64,000 nt of DNA, from contig NZ_JAIQDI010000002.1 of NCBI RefSeq assembly GCF_020034665.1, positions 2,108,001 to 2,172,000 of the forward strand. The letters are read 5' to 3'. Position 1 is the first letter of the stretch, and each line of letters opens with the position of its first letter. Both the position numbers and the translations under genes were made by a program. Below the pieces are notes generated by a model. It saw nothing but the letters and a program-made list of their open reading frames with translations, ran no database searches and was not told the DNA's origin. Source of the DNA: Niabella beijingensis (GTDB lineage: Bacteria; Bacteroidota; Bacteroidia; Chitinophagales; Chitinophagaceae). Shown one piece after another: positions 41,553 through 52,000 of the stretch.

Positions 41553-44012
41553 TTACAGGACAACACGTCCCTCTTTCAATTGTGGTGCGGTAAAAACGAC
41601 CTGCACCTTGTTGTTCTTTTCCCTTCTTTTTATATAAGCGATAAGACGCCCCCTGAAGGTCTTTTGCCGGTGATCCGTATAGTCGCCCATATCCCCGTTA
41701 TCGCCCGCTTCAAGTCCCAGCAGGCTTCCGCCGGATACGGTGCAGGTTATGTCAACATCTGTATAGGTAACCGGAAGACCGTTGGCATCTACCACCTGTA
41801 CAGCCACCTGGACAACATTATCATTACTGCCGTCGATTTTTTCGATCACCTTTAATGCATATGGTGCTCCTGAAGTCTGAACGGTATATAAAGCTACTGT
41901 TTTATTGACAGCATTCAGTCCTTCGGCCTTCAGTACTCCGGGTTGGTAAGGGATATCCCAATAGACGATCCCGGTTTTATCATCATAAGCTTTTACGGCA
42001 TCCACCTGTCTTTCATTAAGCAACAGCCTTACCCTGGGCGTATTCGTGTAACAGACAACGCGAATGCGCTGTCCTTCCTCATAATTCCACGAAGACCAGG
42101 CATCCATTGAAGGGGGTCGCTCCCTGGTGATCTCATTTTCAGTAAGCACTCCTGCCGTGGGCTTATTGCTTTTTCCGGATAAGGGATAGGTACCCAGATA
42201 CACCATGGGTTTTTCGCTCCATAATGATTGCCTGAAATAACCACGCGGCTTTATAAAACCTCCGAAATCGAGCAGGCCGGAGTAAAACCCTCTTGAAGGC
42301 CATCTGCCCGATTCACCCAGGTAATCGATACCCGTCCACAGGAATTGCCCAAAGATATATTCGTTATCATGCACCGCTTTCCAGGCTTCCAGGTCGTGCC
42401 GGTTTTCACTGCCGAATATAACACGCCCGGGGTATTTTTTATGATCCATTGCGTACCGGCTTTCGGTATAGTTATAACCGGCAATATCCAGCGCTCCGGG
42501 ATATCCGGTTTCATTTGACATCGCCACGCCTGCCAGGCCTGCTGTTACCGGACGCGAGCGGTCGTAGGTTCTTACTACCGTAGCCAGCCTTTTAGCGATC
42601 ACTCCCAAACGCATTGCATCCGGGGCATCTTTTTTGTACCCTCCGAATATCTTTTGTGTGAACCCGCTTTCGCCGGAACCATCAAGCACCGGGTGTGAAT
42701 ACGGATCATTGGGATAGTCTACTTCATTGCCAATGCTCCATGCAAAAACGGATAAATGATTCCGGTCCCTGCGTACCATATCTGCCAGGTCTTTTTCTCC
42801 CCACTCCTCAAAGAAATCATAGGTCCCGTCAAAACCCGGTGTACCTACATTCCAGCCCTCCAGCCACTTTCGCTTGGGAAACTCCCATTCATCAAAAGCT
42901 TCATCCATAACCAGGAGTCCCAACTCATCGCAAAGATCATAAAACATCGTGGCCTGAGGATTATGGGTGGATCTTATAGCATTAACGCCCAGTTCTTTCA
43001 ACTGCTTCAACCGCCGGCGCCACACTTCCCTGTACATCGCGGCACCTAATACGCCTGCATCATGGTGAAGACAGACCCCTTTTATTTTCATCCATTTATT
43101 GTTCAATGCAAAGCCCTTATCCGGATCAAATGTAAATTTCCGAAATCCGGTACGTGTTGTTACCGCATCAACAGGCCGGCCGTCTTTCAGCACCGTTGTT
43201 TTCAGCTGATATAAAGCAGGCGTTTGCAATTCCCAAAGCTGCGGATCCGGAACTGCCAACTGCACCCGGAGCCTGTCAGACGCACCCGGTTTTGCCGGCA
43301 GTACTTTCCGGCTTGTTGCCACGGTTTTGCCGGCAGCGTTTACCAATTCATTTACAACGGTCACCGGTGCCGTGTTTGTCAAATGATTCTCCACACCTAC
43401 TTCCACATTAAGGACGCCTTTGTCCTTTTCCAGTTCCGGCCAGGCGTACACGCCCCATTCTGCAATATGAACGGACGCTGCATGCACCAGCCAAACATCC
43501 CGGTAGATGCCGGCACCTGTGTACCACCGGGAATCTGCAGCCCGGTGATGGTCTACCCGCACCAGTATTTCGTTTTCCTCTCCGAAATGAACATGGGGTG
43601 TAATGTCAAACATAAAAGAAACATACCCATTCGGTCTTTTTCCGATGGATTTCCCGTTTATAAAAACTTCACTCCGGTTATAGACCCCCTCAAAATAAAT
43701 ATACACTTTGTCTTTCTTCCTTGGTATCACCAGTGATTTCCTGTACCATCCGATGCCTCCGGGAAGGTATCCCATGCTGCTTGCATTCTTCGGATCCAGC
43801 TTTTGCGTTATACTCCAGTCATGAGGGATTGCAACCGGCTGCCATTTCAGACCGGAGGCCGGCCGTGTGGCAACAGTATCATTGCTCAACGCAAAAGACC
43901 AGCCTTCGTTGATTTTACTGGCATTGCCAAAACCCGGCTGGGAAAATGCCGTTGTACAGGACAGAAAAAAAACGATCGTATAGATAAAAGAAAGACAATT
44001 TGATTTTTTCAT
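41553..44012 (-). CDS. GH2 beta-galactosidase-type glycosidase
   Basis: An 819-residue secreted enzyme (signal peptide ending TTAFSQ) with the GH2 order: sugar-binding domain (WQPVAIPHDWSITQKLDP, GGIGWYRKSLVIP), immunoglobulin-like domain, TIM barrel (IRSTHNPQATMFYDLCDELGLLVMDEAFDEW, in parts), acid/base Glu in AWSIGNEVDYPND, nucleophile Glu in RVIFGSENRHD, and C-terminal extra domains (about 600-819). A beta-galactosidase acting on galactan or arabinogalactan side chains is the most likely role, but GH2 also includes other activities. It follows the susD gene by 77 bases. Confidence 0.9.
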   Translation of the reverse strand: MKKSNCLSFIYTIVFFLSCTTAFSQPGFGNASKINEGWSFALSNDTVATRPASGLKWQPVAIPHDWSITQKLDPKNASSMGYLPGGIGWYRKSLVIPRKKDKVYIYFEGVYNRSEVFINGKSIGKRPNGYVSFMFDITPHVHFGEENEILVRVDHHRAADSRWYTGAGIYRDVWLVHAASVHIAEWGVYAWPELEKDKGVLNVEVGVENHLTNTAPVTVVNELVNAAGKTVATSRKVLPAKPGASDRLRVQLAVPDPQLWELQTPALYQLKTTVLKDGRPVDAVTTRTGFRKFTFDPDKGFALNNKWMKIKGVCLHHDAGVLGAAMYREVWRRRLKQLKELGVNAIRSTHNPQATMFYDLCDELGLLVMDEAFDEWEFPKRKWLEGWNVGTPGFDGTYDFFEEWGEKDLADMVRRDRNHLSVFAWSIGNEVDYPNDPYSHPVLDGSGESGFTQKIFGGYKKDAPDAMRLGVIAKRLATVVRTYDRSRPVTAGLAGVAMSNETGYPGALDIAGYNYTESRYAMDHKKYPGRVIFGSENRHDLEAWKAVHDNEYIFGQFLWTGIDYLGESGRWPSRGFYSGLLDFGGFIKPRGYFRQSLWSEKPMVYLGTYPLSGKSNKPTAGVLTENEITRERPPSMDAWSSWNYEEGQRIRVVCYTNTPRVRLLLNERQVDAVKAYDDKTGIVYWDIPYQPGVLKAEGLNAVNKTVALYTVQTSGAPYALKVIEKIDGSNDNVVQVAVQVVDANGLPVTYTDVDITCTVSGGSLLGLEAGDNGDMGDYTDHRQKTFRGRLIAYIKRREKNNKVQVVFTAPQLKEGRVVL

Positions 44013-44089
44013 TGAACATTTTTAAATAATAAAAGTAGATACCACTGCCTTTTTTGGCCTTGCAGCCCGACATACAGGCCGCCCCCGTA

Positions 44090-45760
44090 CTAATATCCTT
44101 CATTTTGCTTTAACTGATTGTCGGAAGCCAGTATTTCTGAACGGGGAATGGGCAGCCAGTAGTTCTTATCAGAAAAGGCCTTCCCCTCCAAAGCAACCTT
44201 CCGGGTATATGAAAACGTACCGTTCGCATTTTTTACAATGGTCATTCCGCTCGCTGCTGCATTTTCGGTAACACCGGCAATCTTCCACCGGCGCACATCA
44301 TAAAACCGGTGTTCCTCAAAGGCCAGTTCTACCTGCCGCTCTTTTCTTATGGCGGCTCTCATTTGCACCTGGGACAACCCGGATGGCAACGGAGGCTGCC
44401 CCACACCGGATCGCTGCCGTACCTGGTTTACCGCTGTGTAAACGGACCCGTCCGGACCGGAAGCTTCATTTTGTGCTTCTGCATAATTCAGGAGTATTTC
44501 TGCATAACGCATGTATATCCAGGGTTGCTGTCCGGCAGAAGACCAGGGATTCTGAATCGGGTTTGCATCATTCATAAATTTCCGCAGGTAATACCCGGTC
44601 TTCGTGGTGTTCCAGTTAGACGGGCCATCTTTGCTGTCCCTGCCTCCCGGTGTAAAGGTTTCTATAGTACGTCCCCGGTAAGCGGCTCCATTATAGAGAA
44701 TCGTATAATAGAACCGTTTGTCCCGGTTTTCATAAGGCTTATCCGGATCATAACCGGATGCAGCGTCCGTGATATCCTTACCATTGTTCATCTGATAGGC
44801 ATCCACCAGGTTCTGAAGCGGTGTGTTACCGGCCCAGCCATCATAACCATTGGGCCCGTTTGCGATCTCCATTCGTACGTGGGGTGCGGTGATTGTGTAC
44901 TGGCGGCCAAAAATAATTTCATTACCTGACATAGCCTGATCAATAAATAAAGAAGCGTAATCGGCCTGGATCGCATATTTATTCAGGTCCATCACCTCTT
45001 TTGCGGCGGTTGCAGCCGCCGCCCAGGTAGCGCAATTGTAAAGCGGACTTGCGGCATATAACAGCAACCGTGCCTTCAAAGCCAGTGCCGCGCCCTTTGT
45101 GGCCCTTCCCAGCGGCCAGCTCCCGTTGTTATCGCGGGGTAGCAGCTGCGCAGCGGTATCGAGTTGTGCAACCGTATAGTCGATCGACTCCTTAAGACCG
45201 GCCCTCGTAAAAATAGCCGGATCGGTTAAATTATCCTTCAGCTCGTATACTTTATCACCCACCAGGGTAATCCCTCCATAATTCCTGATAAGATCATGAT
45301 ACCGGAAGGCGCGTATAAATTTCAGTTCGCCGATTATGTAATTTTTATGCTGATCGCTTATAGCAACCGCTGAAATATTATTCAGTGCCCAGTTACAGTC
45401 TCTGATCCCCCGGTAGCTTCTGCCCCAGAAAGCTCCCGCATTTCCCAGGTTTTCGGGAGCTATCTGCCCTCTTTGTATCAGCCAGCTGCCATCATCATTA
45501 TTATAAATCGATTCATCGGAGTTAGAACTCCACATACTGTATTCAAATGCCCTTCCGAAACCGGGCAGGGTCCCTTCACCCTCCTTATCGATGATCTTTA
45601 TTCCCATATACCGGTTGACCACATAATTCTCAAACAAAGCGGAATCCTGTAAAATGGAAAGATCGGAGATGGTAGTGGTGGGGGTCAGATTCAGGAATTC
45701 TTTTTTGCATGAGGACAGGATTGCTCCCATTATTGCTATTGGCAGAATAATTCTTTTCAT
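44090..45760 (-). CDS. SusD/RagB-family outer-membrane lipoprotein
   Basis: A 556-residue SusD homologue. I set the start at 45760 (MKRIILPIAIMGAILSSC, lipobox Cys18); the frame is open to 45856, but that would overlap the end of susC and lack a signal peptide. Family motifs are IIGELKFIRAFRYHDLIRNYGG, KGAALALKARLLLYAAS, WIYMRYAEILLNYAEAQNEA and RKERQVELAFEEHRFYDVRRW (in parts). It pairs with the susC ending at 45843. It leads the operon toward GH2 and GH97, and lies next to the HTCS, so arabinogalactan or arabinan oligomers are a likely ligand. Confidence 0.95.
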   Translation of the reverse strand: MKRIILPIAIMGAILSSCKKEFLNLTPTTTISDLSILQDSALFENYVVNRYMGIKIIDKEGEGTLPGFGRAFEYSMWSSNSDESIYNNDDGSWLIQRGQIAPENLGNAGAFWGRSYRGIRDCNWALNNISAVAISDQHKNYIIGELKFIRAFRYHDLIRNYGGITLVGDKVYELKDNLTDPAIFTRAGLKESIDYTVAQLDTAAQLLPRDNNGSWPLGRATKGAALALKARLLLYAASPLYNCATWAAAATAAKEVMDLNKYAIQADYASLFIDQAMSGNEIIFGRQYTITAPHVRMEIANGPNGYDGWAGNTPLQNLVDAYQMNNGKDITDAASGYDPDKPYENRDKRFYYTILYNGAAYRGRTIETFTPGGRDSKDGPSNWNTTKTGYYLRKFMNDANPIQNPWSSAGQQPWIYMRYAEILLNYAEAQNEASGPDGSVYTAVNQVRQRSGVGQPPLPSGLSQVQMRAAIRKERQVELAFEEHRFYDVRRWKIAGVTENAAASGMTIVKNANGTFSYTRKVALEGKAFSDKNYWLPIPRSEILASDNQLKQNEGY

Positions 45761-45842
45761 GTTTTTACTTTTTATTGCTGGTATTGCCGGATCCGCATCA
45801 GCCGCGCCGGTGCAGCATTTTGTTACACATAATTTTAAGCGA

Positions 45843-48800
45843 TCAAAATCGAACATTCAATCCAAGGTTGATAATCCGTTGCTGCGGGTAAAACTGACCC
45901 GACCCGCTGCTTCCCTCGGGGTCATAATCCTTTACCTTTGTTATTGTAAACAGATTAAATGCACTTGCGTACACCCTTACGTTGGACAATTTTATCCTTG
46001 TAAACAACGGGTTTACCACTGTGTAGCCCAGTTCCATGTTCTTCAGGCGGATAAATGAGGCATCATTCAGCCAAAACGTGTTGGAATAGGCCCCGCCGTT
46101 TACAGAATTGGAAGAACGCTCATCCACCCTTGGATAGCTGCCGTTGGTATTTGAAGGGCTCCAGCGGTTATCTGCCCAGGAACTGTAGAAGTTACCGATC
46201 GTACCCGACTCCGGCAGCACATACTGACTTACCCGTGCCTGGCCGGCCAGCAACAGGGTCAGATCGATATTTTTATAGTCACCGCCAACGGTAAAGCCGT
46301 AAATTATCTGGGGAATGTTACCGTATTTAGTGCGTACCATATCGTTTGCATCAATTTTCCCGTCATTGGTATAGTCCTGATAAATAAGATCGCCCAAACG
46401 GGGAGTTGTTGTGGGATGCGGGTATTTTGAAAGATCCTCCGTCGTCCGCATAATACCGGTCGTATTGTATAAAAGATAGGTATTGAGCGGCCGGCCGGTC
46501 TGTTTCTGCCACTCCGGTGTACCCGGAGCTTCATCAATATCTACGATCTTACTTTTTGCATAAGTAAAGTTTCCGGACAGGAAGATGCCGGCATTTTGAT
46601 GGAGGCGCTTACTGTATCCCAGGGTAAATTCCACACCATTGTTATCTACTTTTCCGATATTTTCAGCGGGTATTATCCCCGTGTTAATACCGGACACCTG
46701 GGGAACAGAAGCGTTCCTTATAGCCAGTATATCAGATCTTTTTTGCTGGAAATAAATGAATTCAAGATTAAAATTCTTAAGAAAAACGGCATTCAGCCCA
46801 ATATCCAGTTTCTTGGCACGTTCCCAGGTTATATCGGGGTTGGCCAGCAACGTAAGATCATAACCCGGATGAATGGATCCGTTGATCACATACTGACTGT
46901 TTAAAGAATAATTATTAAAATACTGGAATAATCCCACGTTATCATTTCCAAGAATACCATAGGAAGCCCTCAATTTAAGATCATTGATAACCGCGCTTGT
47001 ATTGAACCAATCTTCTTTTGAGATCCTCCAGGCAGCAGCTATGGAGGGGAAGAACCCGTATTGGTGGCCGGGTGCAAAGGTGGAAGAGCCATCCAGGCGG
47101 GCCTGTGCCTCTACCATATATTTCTCACTGTAGTTGTATGAGATCCTTCCCAGGTAACTTTTTCTGGTGTAGGTAAAACTTCCCCCGTCACTTGATTTAT
47201 CGGCATCAGCAGTCCCGCCCTGACTTAATTCCGGTGTGGTATAGGTAGGAAAATGTTTTCTGTAAGCCGAGAAATTATCGCTGTGATAATTACTTTGTTC
47301 ATACCCGATAAAAGCGTTCACAGCATGTTCCCCGAACCGGCGGTCAAAATTAAGGCGGATATTGGACACATACTGGTATTGATTGGTTTGAGACTGGGAT
47401 AACGTAGCCTGTTTGTCGATCCCCCCTAAAACCGTTGGGTTATAGGTATTGGTTGTTGCATCATACTGGTACAGGTTATAGGGCTTTGCAAAGTTTTTAC
47501 TAAATCCCGCCGACTTATCTACACTAAAGAACCCTTCCAGGGAAAGTCCGTTAACACCAGGTATCATATAAGAACCTTTCAGGATCCCGTTAAATACAAG
47601 CGTTGGATTGTAATTCGTTCCGGGAACATCGGATACCATAACGGCAGGGTTGCCGTTTTCAATACCCGTGGTGGGCAATCCATTCGGATAATAGGCTGCA
47701 ACTGTTGGATAAGCCCGGTATAAAAAACGAAAGATATCTCCCGCTCCGGATTGCGGAAACAGGCGGTCTTCCTGCCGTCCGGACAATAATAAGCTGACTT
47801 TTAAACGTTTTGTAATAGTGGCATCAACATTAGAACGAAAACTATACTGTTTATACCGGGTAACCCCATTTTTATACAGCCCGTCCTGGTTCAGGTAGCC
47901 TGCCGACAAGAAATACCGCACATTCTCACCGCCACCGCTCACCGAAATATCGTGTTTGCTTTGCAGGGCCACTTTTTTTAATACTGCATCCGGCCAGTTC
48001 GTATTCGGATAGTTCAGGGGATCGCTTCCATCTTTGAATTTCTGTAATTGTTCCTCAGAATAGATCTGGTTCATGCCACCGGCTGTATTGTTATAATAAG
48101 CGATCTCATTTTGGATGGTGGCGTAGGTGAAGGCATCTGCCAGTTTCGGGAGCCGGGTTGGCGAAGTAAACGCCTGGTTGAAATAATAGCTTATGACCGG
48201 CTTGCCTGTTTTTCCTTTTTTTGTAGTAACGAGTATCACACCATTGGCTGCCCGGCTTCCGTAAACGGCTGCTGAGGCATCTTTCAAAACGGAGATATCT
48301 TCGATATCGTTGGGGTTCAATCTCGATAACCCGCCGATCTGCCCCGGGATACCATCCACAACAACCAGCACATCATTATTCCCGGTGGTGGCAAGCCCCC
48401 GTATTAAAATGCTCGATCCGTCATAGCCGGGCTCGCCGCTGCGGTTATTGGCGATCAGTCCCGATACACGCCCCGCAAAACTATTTGACACATCCGGTTG
48501 CGGGCTTTTTTGCAATTCACCCCCTTTCACAGAAGACACCGAACCTGTTAACGTTGCTTTTTTCTGGGTGCCATAGCCCACCACCACCACTTCGTTCATG
48601 GATTCAGCGGCTTCATTATCAAGCGTAACATTCAGCGCTGTGTCATCATTGACAGTAATCTCCAAGGGAGTTGCTCCAACACTGGTAAACCGGATCCGGT
48701 CTCCTTTAACGGCATCAATGGTATAATGACCGGTCTCGTTGGTCATAGTAACCGTGTTTTTGTCAATAACAGTTACGGTAACCCCGGGCATTCCTTCTCC

Positions 48801-48929
48801 TTTTGCATTGGTAACAACTCCCTTTACAGGACTTTGTGCAAAAGCGGATGGTGAATTAAGTAACAGTAAACCCAGGATCATCACTGCACTACAAAGAGGT
48901 AATGCGCCCTTTTTAAAACAGGTTTTCAT
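45843..48929 (-). CDS. SusC/RagA-family TonB-dependent outer-membrane transporter
   Basis: A 1028-residue SusC homologue. The start at 48929 (MKTCFKKGALPLCSAVMILG, signal ending SAFAQ) is preferred to the open frame beginning at 49040, whose extra part covers the promoter. It has the carboxypeptidase-D-like domain (KGVVTNAKGEGMPGVTVTV), the signature NEVVVVGYGTQKKATLTGSV, a plug domain (LVVVDGIPGQIGGLSRLNPND) and a barrel ending QQRIINLGLNVRF. It lies directly downstream of the HTCS gene and its promoter holds a candidate HTCS operator (49013-49067). An AAACAATCGTTT palindrome sits just before the start codon (48931-48942). Confidence 0.95.
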   Translation of the reverse strand: MKTCFKKGALPLCSAVMILGLLLLNSPSAFAQSPVKGVVTNAKGEGMPGVTVTVIDKNTVTMTNETGHYTIDAVKGDRIRFTSVGATPLEITVNDDTALNVTLDNEAAESMNEVVVVGYGTQKKATLTGSVSSVKGGELQKSPQPDVSNSFAGRVSGLIANNRSGEPGYDGSSILIRGLATTGNNDVLVVVDGIPGQIGGLSRLNPNDIEDISVLKDASAAVYGSRAANGVILVTTKKGKTGKPVISYYFNQAFTSPTRLPKLADAFTYATIQNEIAYYNNTAGGMNQIYSEEQLQKFKDGSDPLNYPNTNWPDAVLKKVALQSKHDISVSGGGENVRYFLSAGYLNQDGLYKNGVTRYKQYSFRSNVDATITKRLKVSLLLSGRQEDRLFPQSGAGDIFRFLYRAYPTVAAYYPNGLPTTGIENGNPAVMVSDVPGTNYNPTLVFNGILKGSYMIPGVNGLSLEGFFSVDKSAGFSKNFAKPYNLYQYDATTNTYNPTVLGGIDKQATLSQSQTNQYQYVSNIRLNFDRRFGEHAVNAFIGYEQSNYHSDNFSAYRKHFPTYTTPELSQGGTADADKSSDGGSFTYTRKSYLGRISYNYSEKYMVEAQARLDGSSTFAPGHQYGFFPSIAAAWRISKEDWFNTSAVINDLKLRASYGILGNDNVGLFQYFNNYSLNSQYVINGSIHPGYDLTLLANPDITWERAKKLDIGLNAVFLKNFNLEFIYFQQKRSDILAIRNASVPQVSGINTGIIPAENIGKVDNNGVEFTLGYSKRLHQNAGIFLSGNFTYAKSKIVDIDEAPGTPEWQKQTGRPLNTYLLYNTTGIMRTTEDLSKYPHPTTTPRLGDLIYQDYTNDGKIDANDMVRTKYGNIPQIIYGFTVGGDYKNIDLTLLLAGQARVSQYVLPESGTIGNFYSSWADNRWSPSNTNGSYPRVDERSSNSVNGGAYSNTFWLNDASFIRLKNMELGYTVVNPLFTRIKLSNVRVYASAFNLFTITKVKDYDPEGSSGSGQFYPQQRIINLGLNVRF

Positions 48930-49012
48930 TAAACAATCGTTTAAAATTTTAGAATTGATTTTGTAAACTTGGCAGTTCTCGAGCGTGCAAGAAAATTTCA
49001 GTTTATCTGCAA

Positions 49013-49067
49013 TAAAAATACAGTGCGGGCGACCCCTCATAGGGGGTGTTTTCTGAAAAAAGAGGGT
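49013..49067 (-). promoter_or_regulatory. susC promoter with ACCCYCT direct repeat
   Basis: Minus strand: ACCCTCT (49067-49061), 13 bases, ACCCCCT (49047-49041), 20 bases, TATTTTTA (49020-49013), the same -7 form as the GH106 promoter. The second repeat is also half of ACCCC-TCATAG-GGGGT (49032-49047). Placed between the HTCS and susC genes, it is a candidate HTCS binding site. Confidence 0.5.
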
Positions 49068-49084
49068 AATTTTCGTATATTTTG

Positions 49085-52000
49085 CTACCTCGTGCTGTGT
49101 TTTTGTCTTTCTGTTCTGCCTACTGTGTAGGTTTTCTGAAACTGGCGCCGGTATTTTTTGATGTATTCAGATGGGGTGCAATTGAAAAGTTTGGCAAATT
49201 GTGTACGGAAGTGCTTGATATCGTTAAATCCGGCTTCTGTTGCGGCTTCACTCACATTGCAATTGGTATTAATAAGGATCTCGGCCGCTTTTCGCAGGCG
49301 GATCATTCTTACAAAACTGCTTACGGTATGTCCGGACAGCTGCTTTATCTTCTTATACAGTGCCGAATGACTTTTTCCCATTTCCCTGGCCAGCAGGTTA
49401 ATGGCAAATTGCTCATCATACAGGTGTTTTTCCACTACTTCCATGCATTGGTCTAAAAACAGCTTTTCACTTTCCAGCACATTAAGATTGTTTTCTTTCA
49501 GGGTCACATGATTCAGAAAATATTGCTGCAAATGGGCCTTTGAGGCGACCAGGTTATTTACTTTTGCAATAAGCAATTGTTTTTCAAAGGGTTTCAGGAT
49601 ATAATCTTCGGCGCCGCTTTTTATGCAGTTGAGCCTCATTTCCGCAGCATCTTCTCCGGTCAGCAAGATCACGGGAATATGTTTTACCCGGTCGTTTGCC
49701 TTAAGTTTCACACAAAGGTCATACCCGTTTAAGTCCCCATGCATATTAAGATCTGTAATAATTATATCCGGCAGGATACTCAGCGCCAGGTTATAGGCAT
49801 CGGTACCATTCTGGGCAATCGTTACATTATAGGCCGGTAAAAAGATACTTTCCACATACTGCGCCAGCTTTTCATCATCATCAACGATCAGCACTGTTTT
49901 TTTCTCCGAAACGACTTCATCCAGTTTGGAAGCCGGCCCGGTCAGTGGCAATTCAACCTCAGCGGCTATTATTTCATTCACAATTTGTTTTTCCGGCTCA
50001 TCCTCGGTAACTGCCAGGTTTGCGGGAAAATGCGCCTTTCCCCTGAAAAGCCGGATATAAAATGTCGTTCCTTTTCCGATCTCGGTTTCGTAATGCAGTT
50101 TCCCTTTATGCAGGTCGATAAAATTCTTAACGAGATACAGGCCGATTCCAAAACCAGGCTTGGTTTTGGACTCCAGTGTTTTTACCTGGTAATACTGATT
50201 AAAGAGCTTCCCCCCGATATTCTTATCAAAGCCCGGACCCGAATCTGATATGGCAATCGTTACCGAATGGACCTCATCGCTGATATCGAGTGTTACCGTT
50301 CCGCCTTCCGGTGTATATTTCAGCGCATTGGAGATAAGATTAAAAACAGCGATCTCAATTTTTTCGGCGTCGGCAAAAATGGTTATTTCCTTGTTCGTAC
50401 AATAAAGCTCATACCGGATCTTTTTTACTTTTGCCTGGTAATAAAAACTGTCGAATACGGACCGGCACAAATCATAAATTTTATAGTTTCCTATGGTTAA
50501 ATCGGTGGCATCTGCATTTGCTTTTCTGAAAAGCAATAACTGATCTACCAGGCGCAGCATCCTTCGGGAATTATTGTAAGCCACTTTGATCTCCACCGGA
50601 TTTTCATCTTCATTACTGTTATGCATTAATTCATTGATGGGATTAATGATAAGTGTAAGTAATGTCCTGAACTCATGTGTGATATTGGTAAAAAAAGAAG
50701 CCTTTCGTTCACTGAGCTCTTTCTCATTCTGTGCCGTCACCCGGGCAAGCTGCACTTCGTATTTAAGTTTCTGCCGGTTTGTCTTATATTTCAGGTAGGC
50801 ATAAAGAACAGCAACCGCAATACCTGCATACAGCAGCCAGGCCCACCAGCTTCGGTACCAGGGCGGCAGCACTATTATTTTCAACGTTGTTATTGTGCTG
50901 CTCCATTCACCGGAAGCATTTGTTGATTTAATATATAGAGTATACGCCCCCTCACTCAGGTTATTATAGGTCAGCGTGCGGGACCGCGTGTAGTTCCAGC
51001 TCCGGTCCCATCCTTCTAAAAAATAGGCGTATTGTATCTTTCCGGGCGAGGAAAAAGCGATGGTTACAAAAGAGATATCAATATTGGCATCTTTAAACGG
51101 CAATTTTATGAACCTCATATTTTCCACGGGCATTGCTTCCGTCCGGTAAGACGTTTGCGCTATCGGCGTTTTGTTAATTTTTATAGCAGTAATCGTTGGT
51201 GCCAGCTGTTCCCCGCTGGTACCGGCAATTGTTTGGGGGTTAAATTTGTTGAACCCGTCGATCCCTCCAAAAAGCAATTCCCCGTTACTAAGCTTTAGCG
51301 CTGCGTTGTAATTGAATTCATTGCTCTGCAGGCCGTCATCAACCTCATAATTCTTCACTGCTTTTTTATCGGGATTAAATCTTGAAAGCCCGCTGTAGGA
51401 GCTGCACCACAGATCCCCTGCATCATCCTCCAGAACATTCAGTATGGTATTTCCGGGTAATCCGTCTGATGCCGTAAAATGCTTAAATGTATGATCCGAT
51501 TTATTAAAAAGGACCAGCCCCCCGCCTTCGCTTCCCAGCCAGATCCTGTTTTTTGAATCGGCATAGATACATAAAATGGGATATTCCACGGGATACCTTA
51601 AATGCTGCATCCCCTTTATGTCTACCTGTATCAGTTCTTTGTAGTTACCGGCCCACAAATCGCCATCCTCGTCCTGATGAATCGCATGTATATTCGTGAG
51701 CCTGCTGTCAAAAAGCTCCCATTTATCAGCGCTTTCATTAAACTGGTACATCGCTCCACCCCTTGTAGCGCCTGCCCATAACCGGTGTTCCCTGTCCTGA
51801 AATAATTTCCAGAAATTGATATCATACTTATTCATTACAGGGTTATAGCAGGGATAATTCACAAACTTTCCCGATGACCGGTCCATCAACTGCAGCCCAC
51901 CGCCAAAAGTGGCCACCCACAGGCGATTTTTATAATCTGATAAAACACTTACCACAAAATTGCTTCCAAGAGAACCCGGATCGGCTGCATCGTGAACAAA

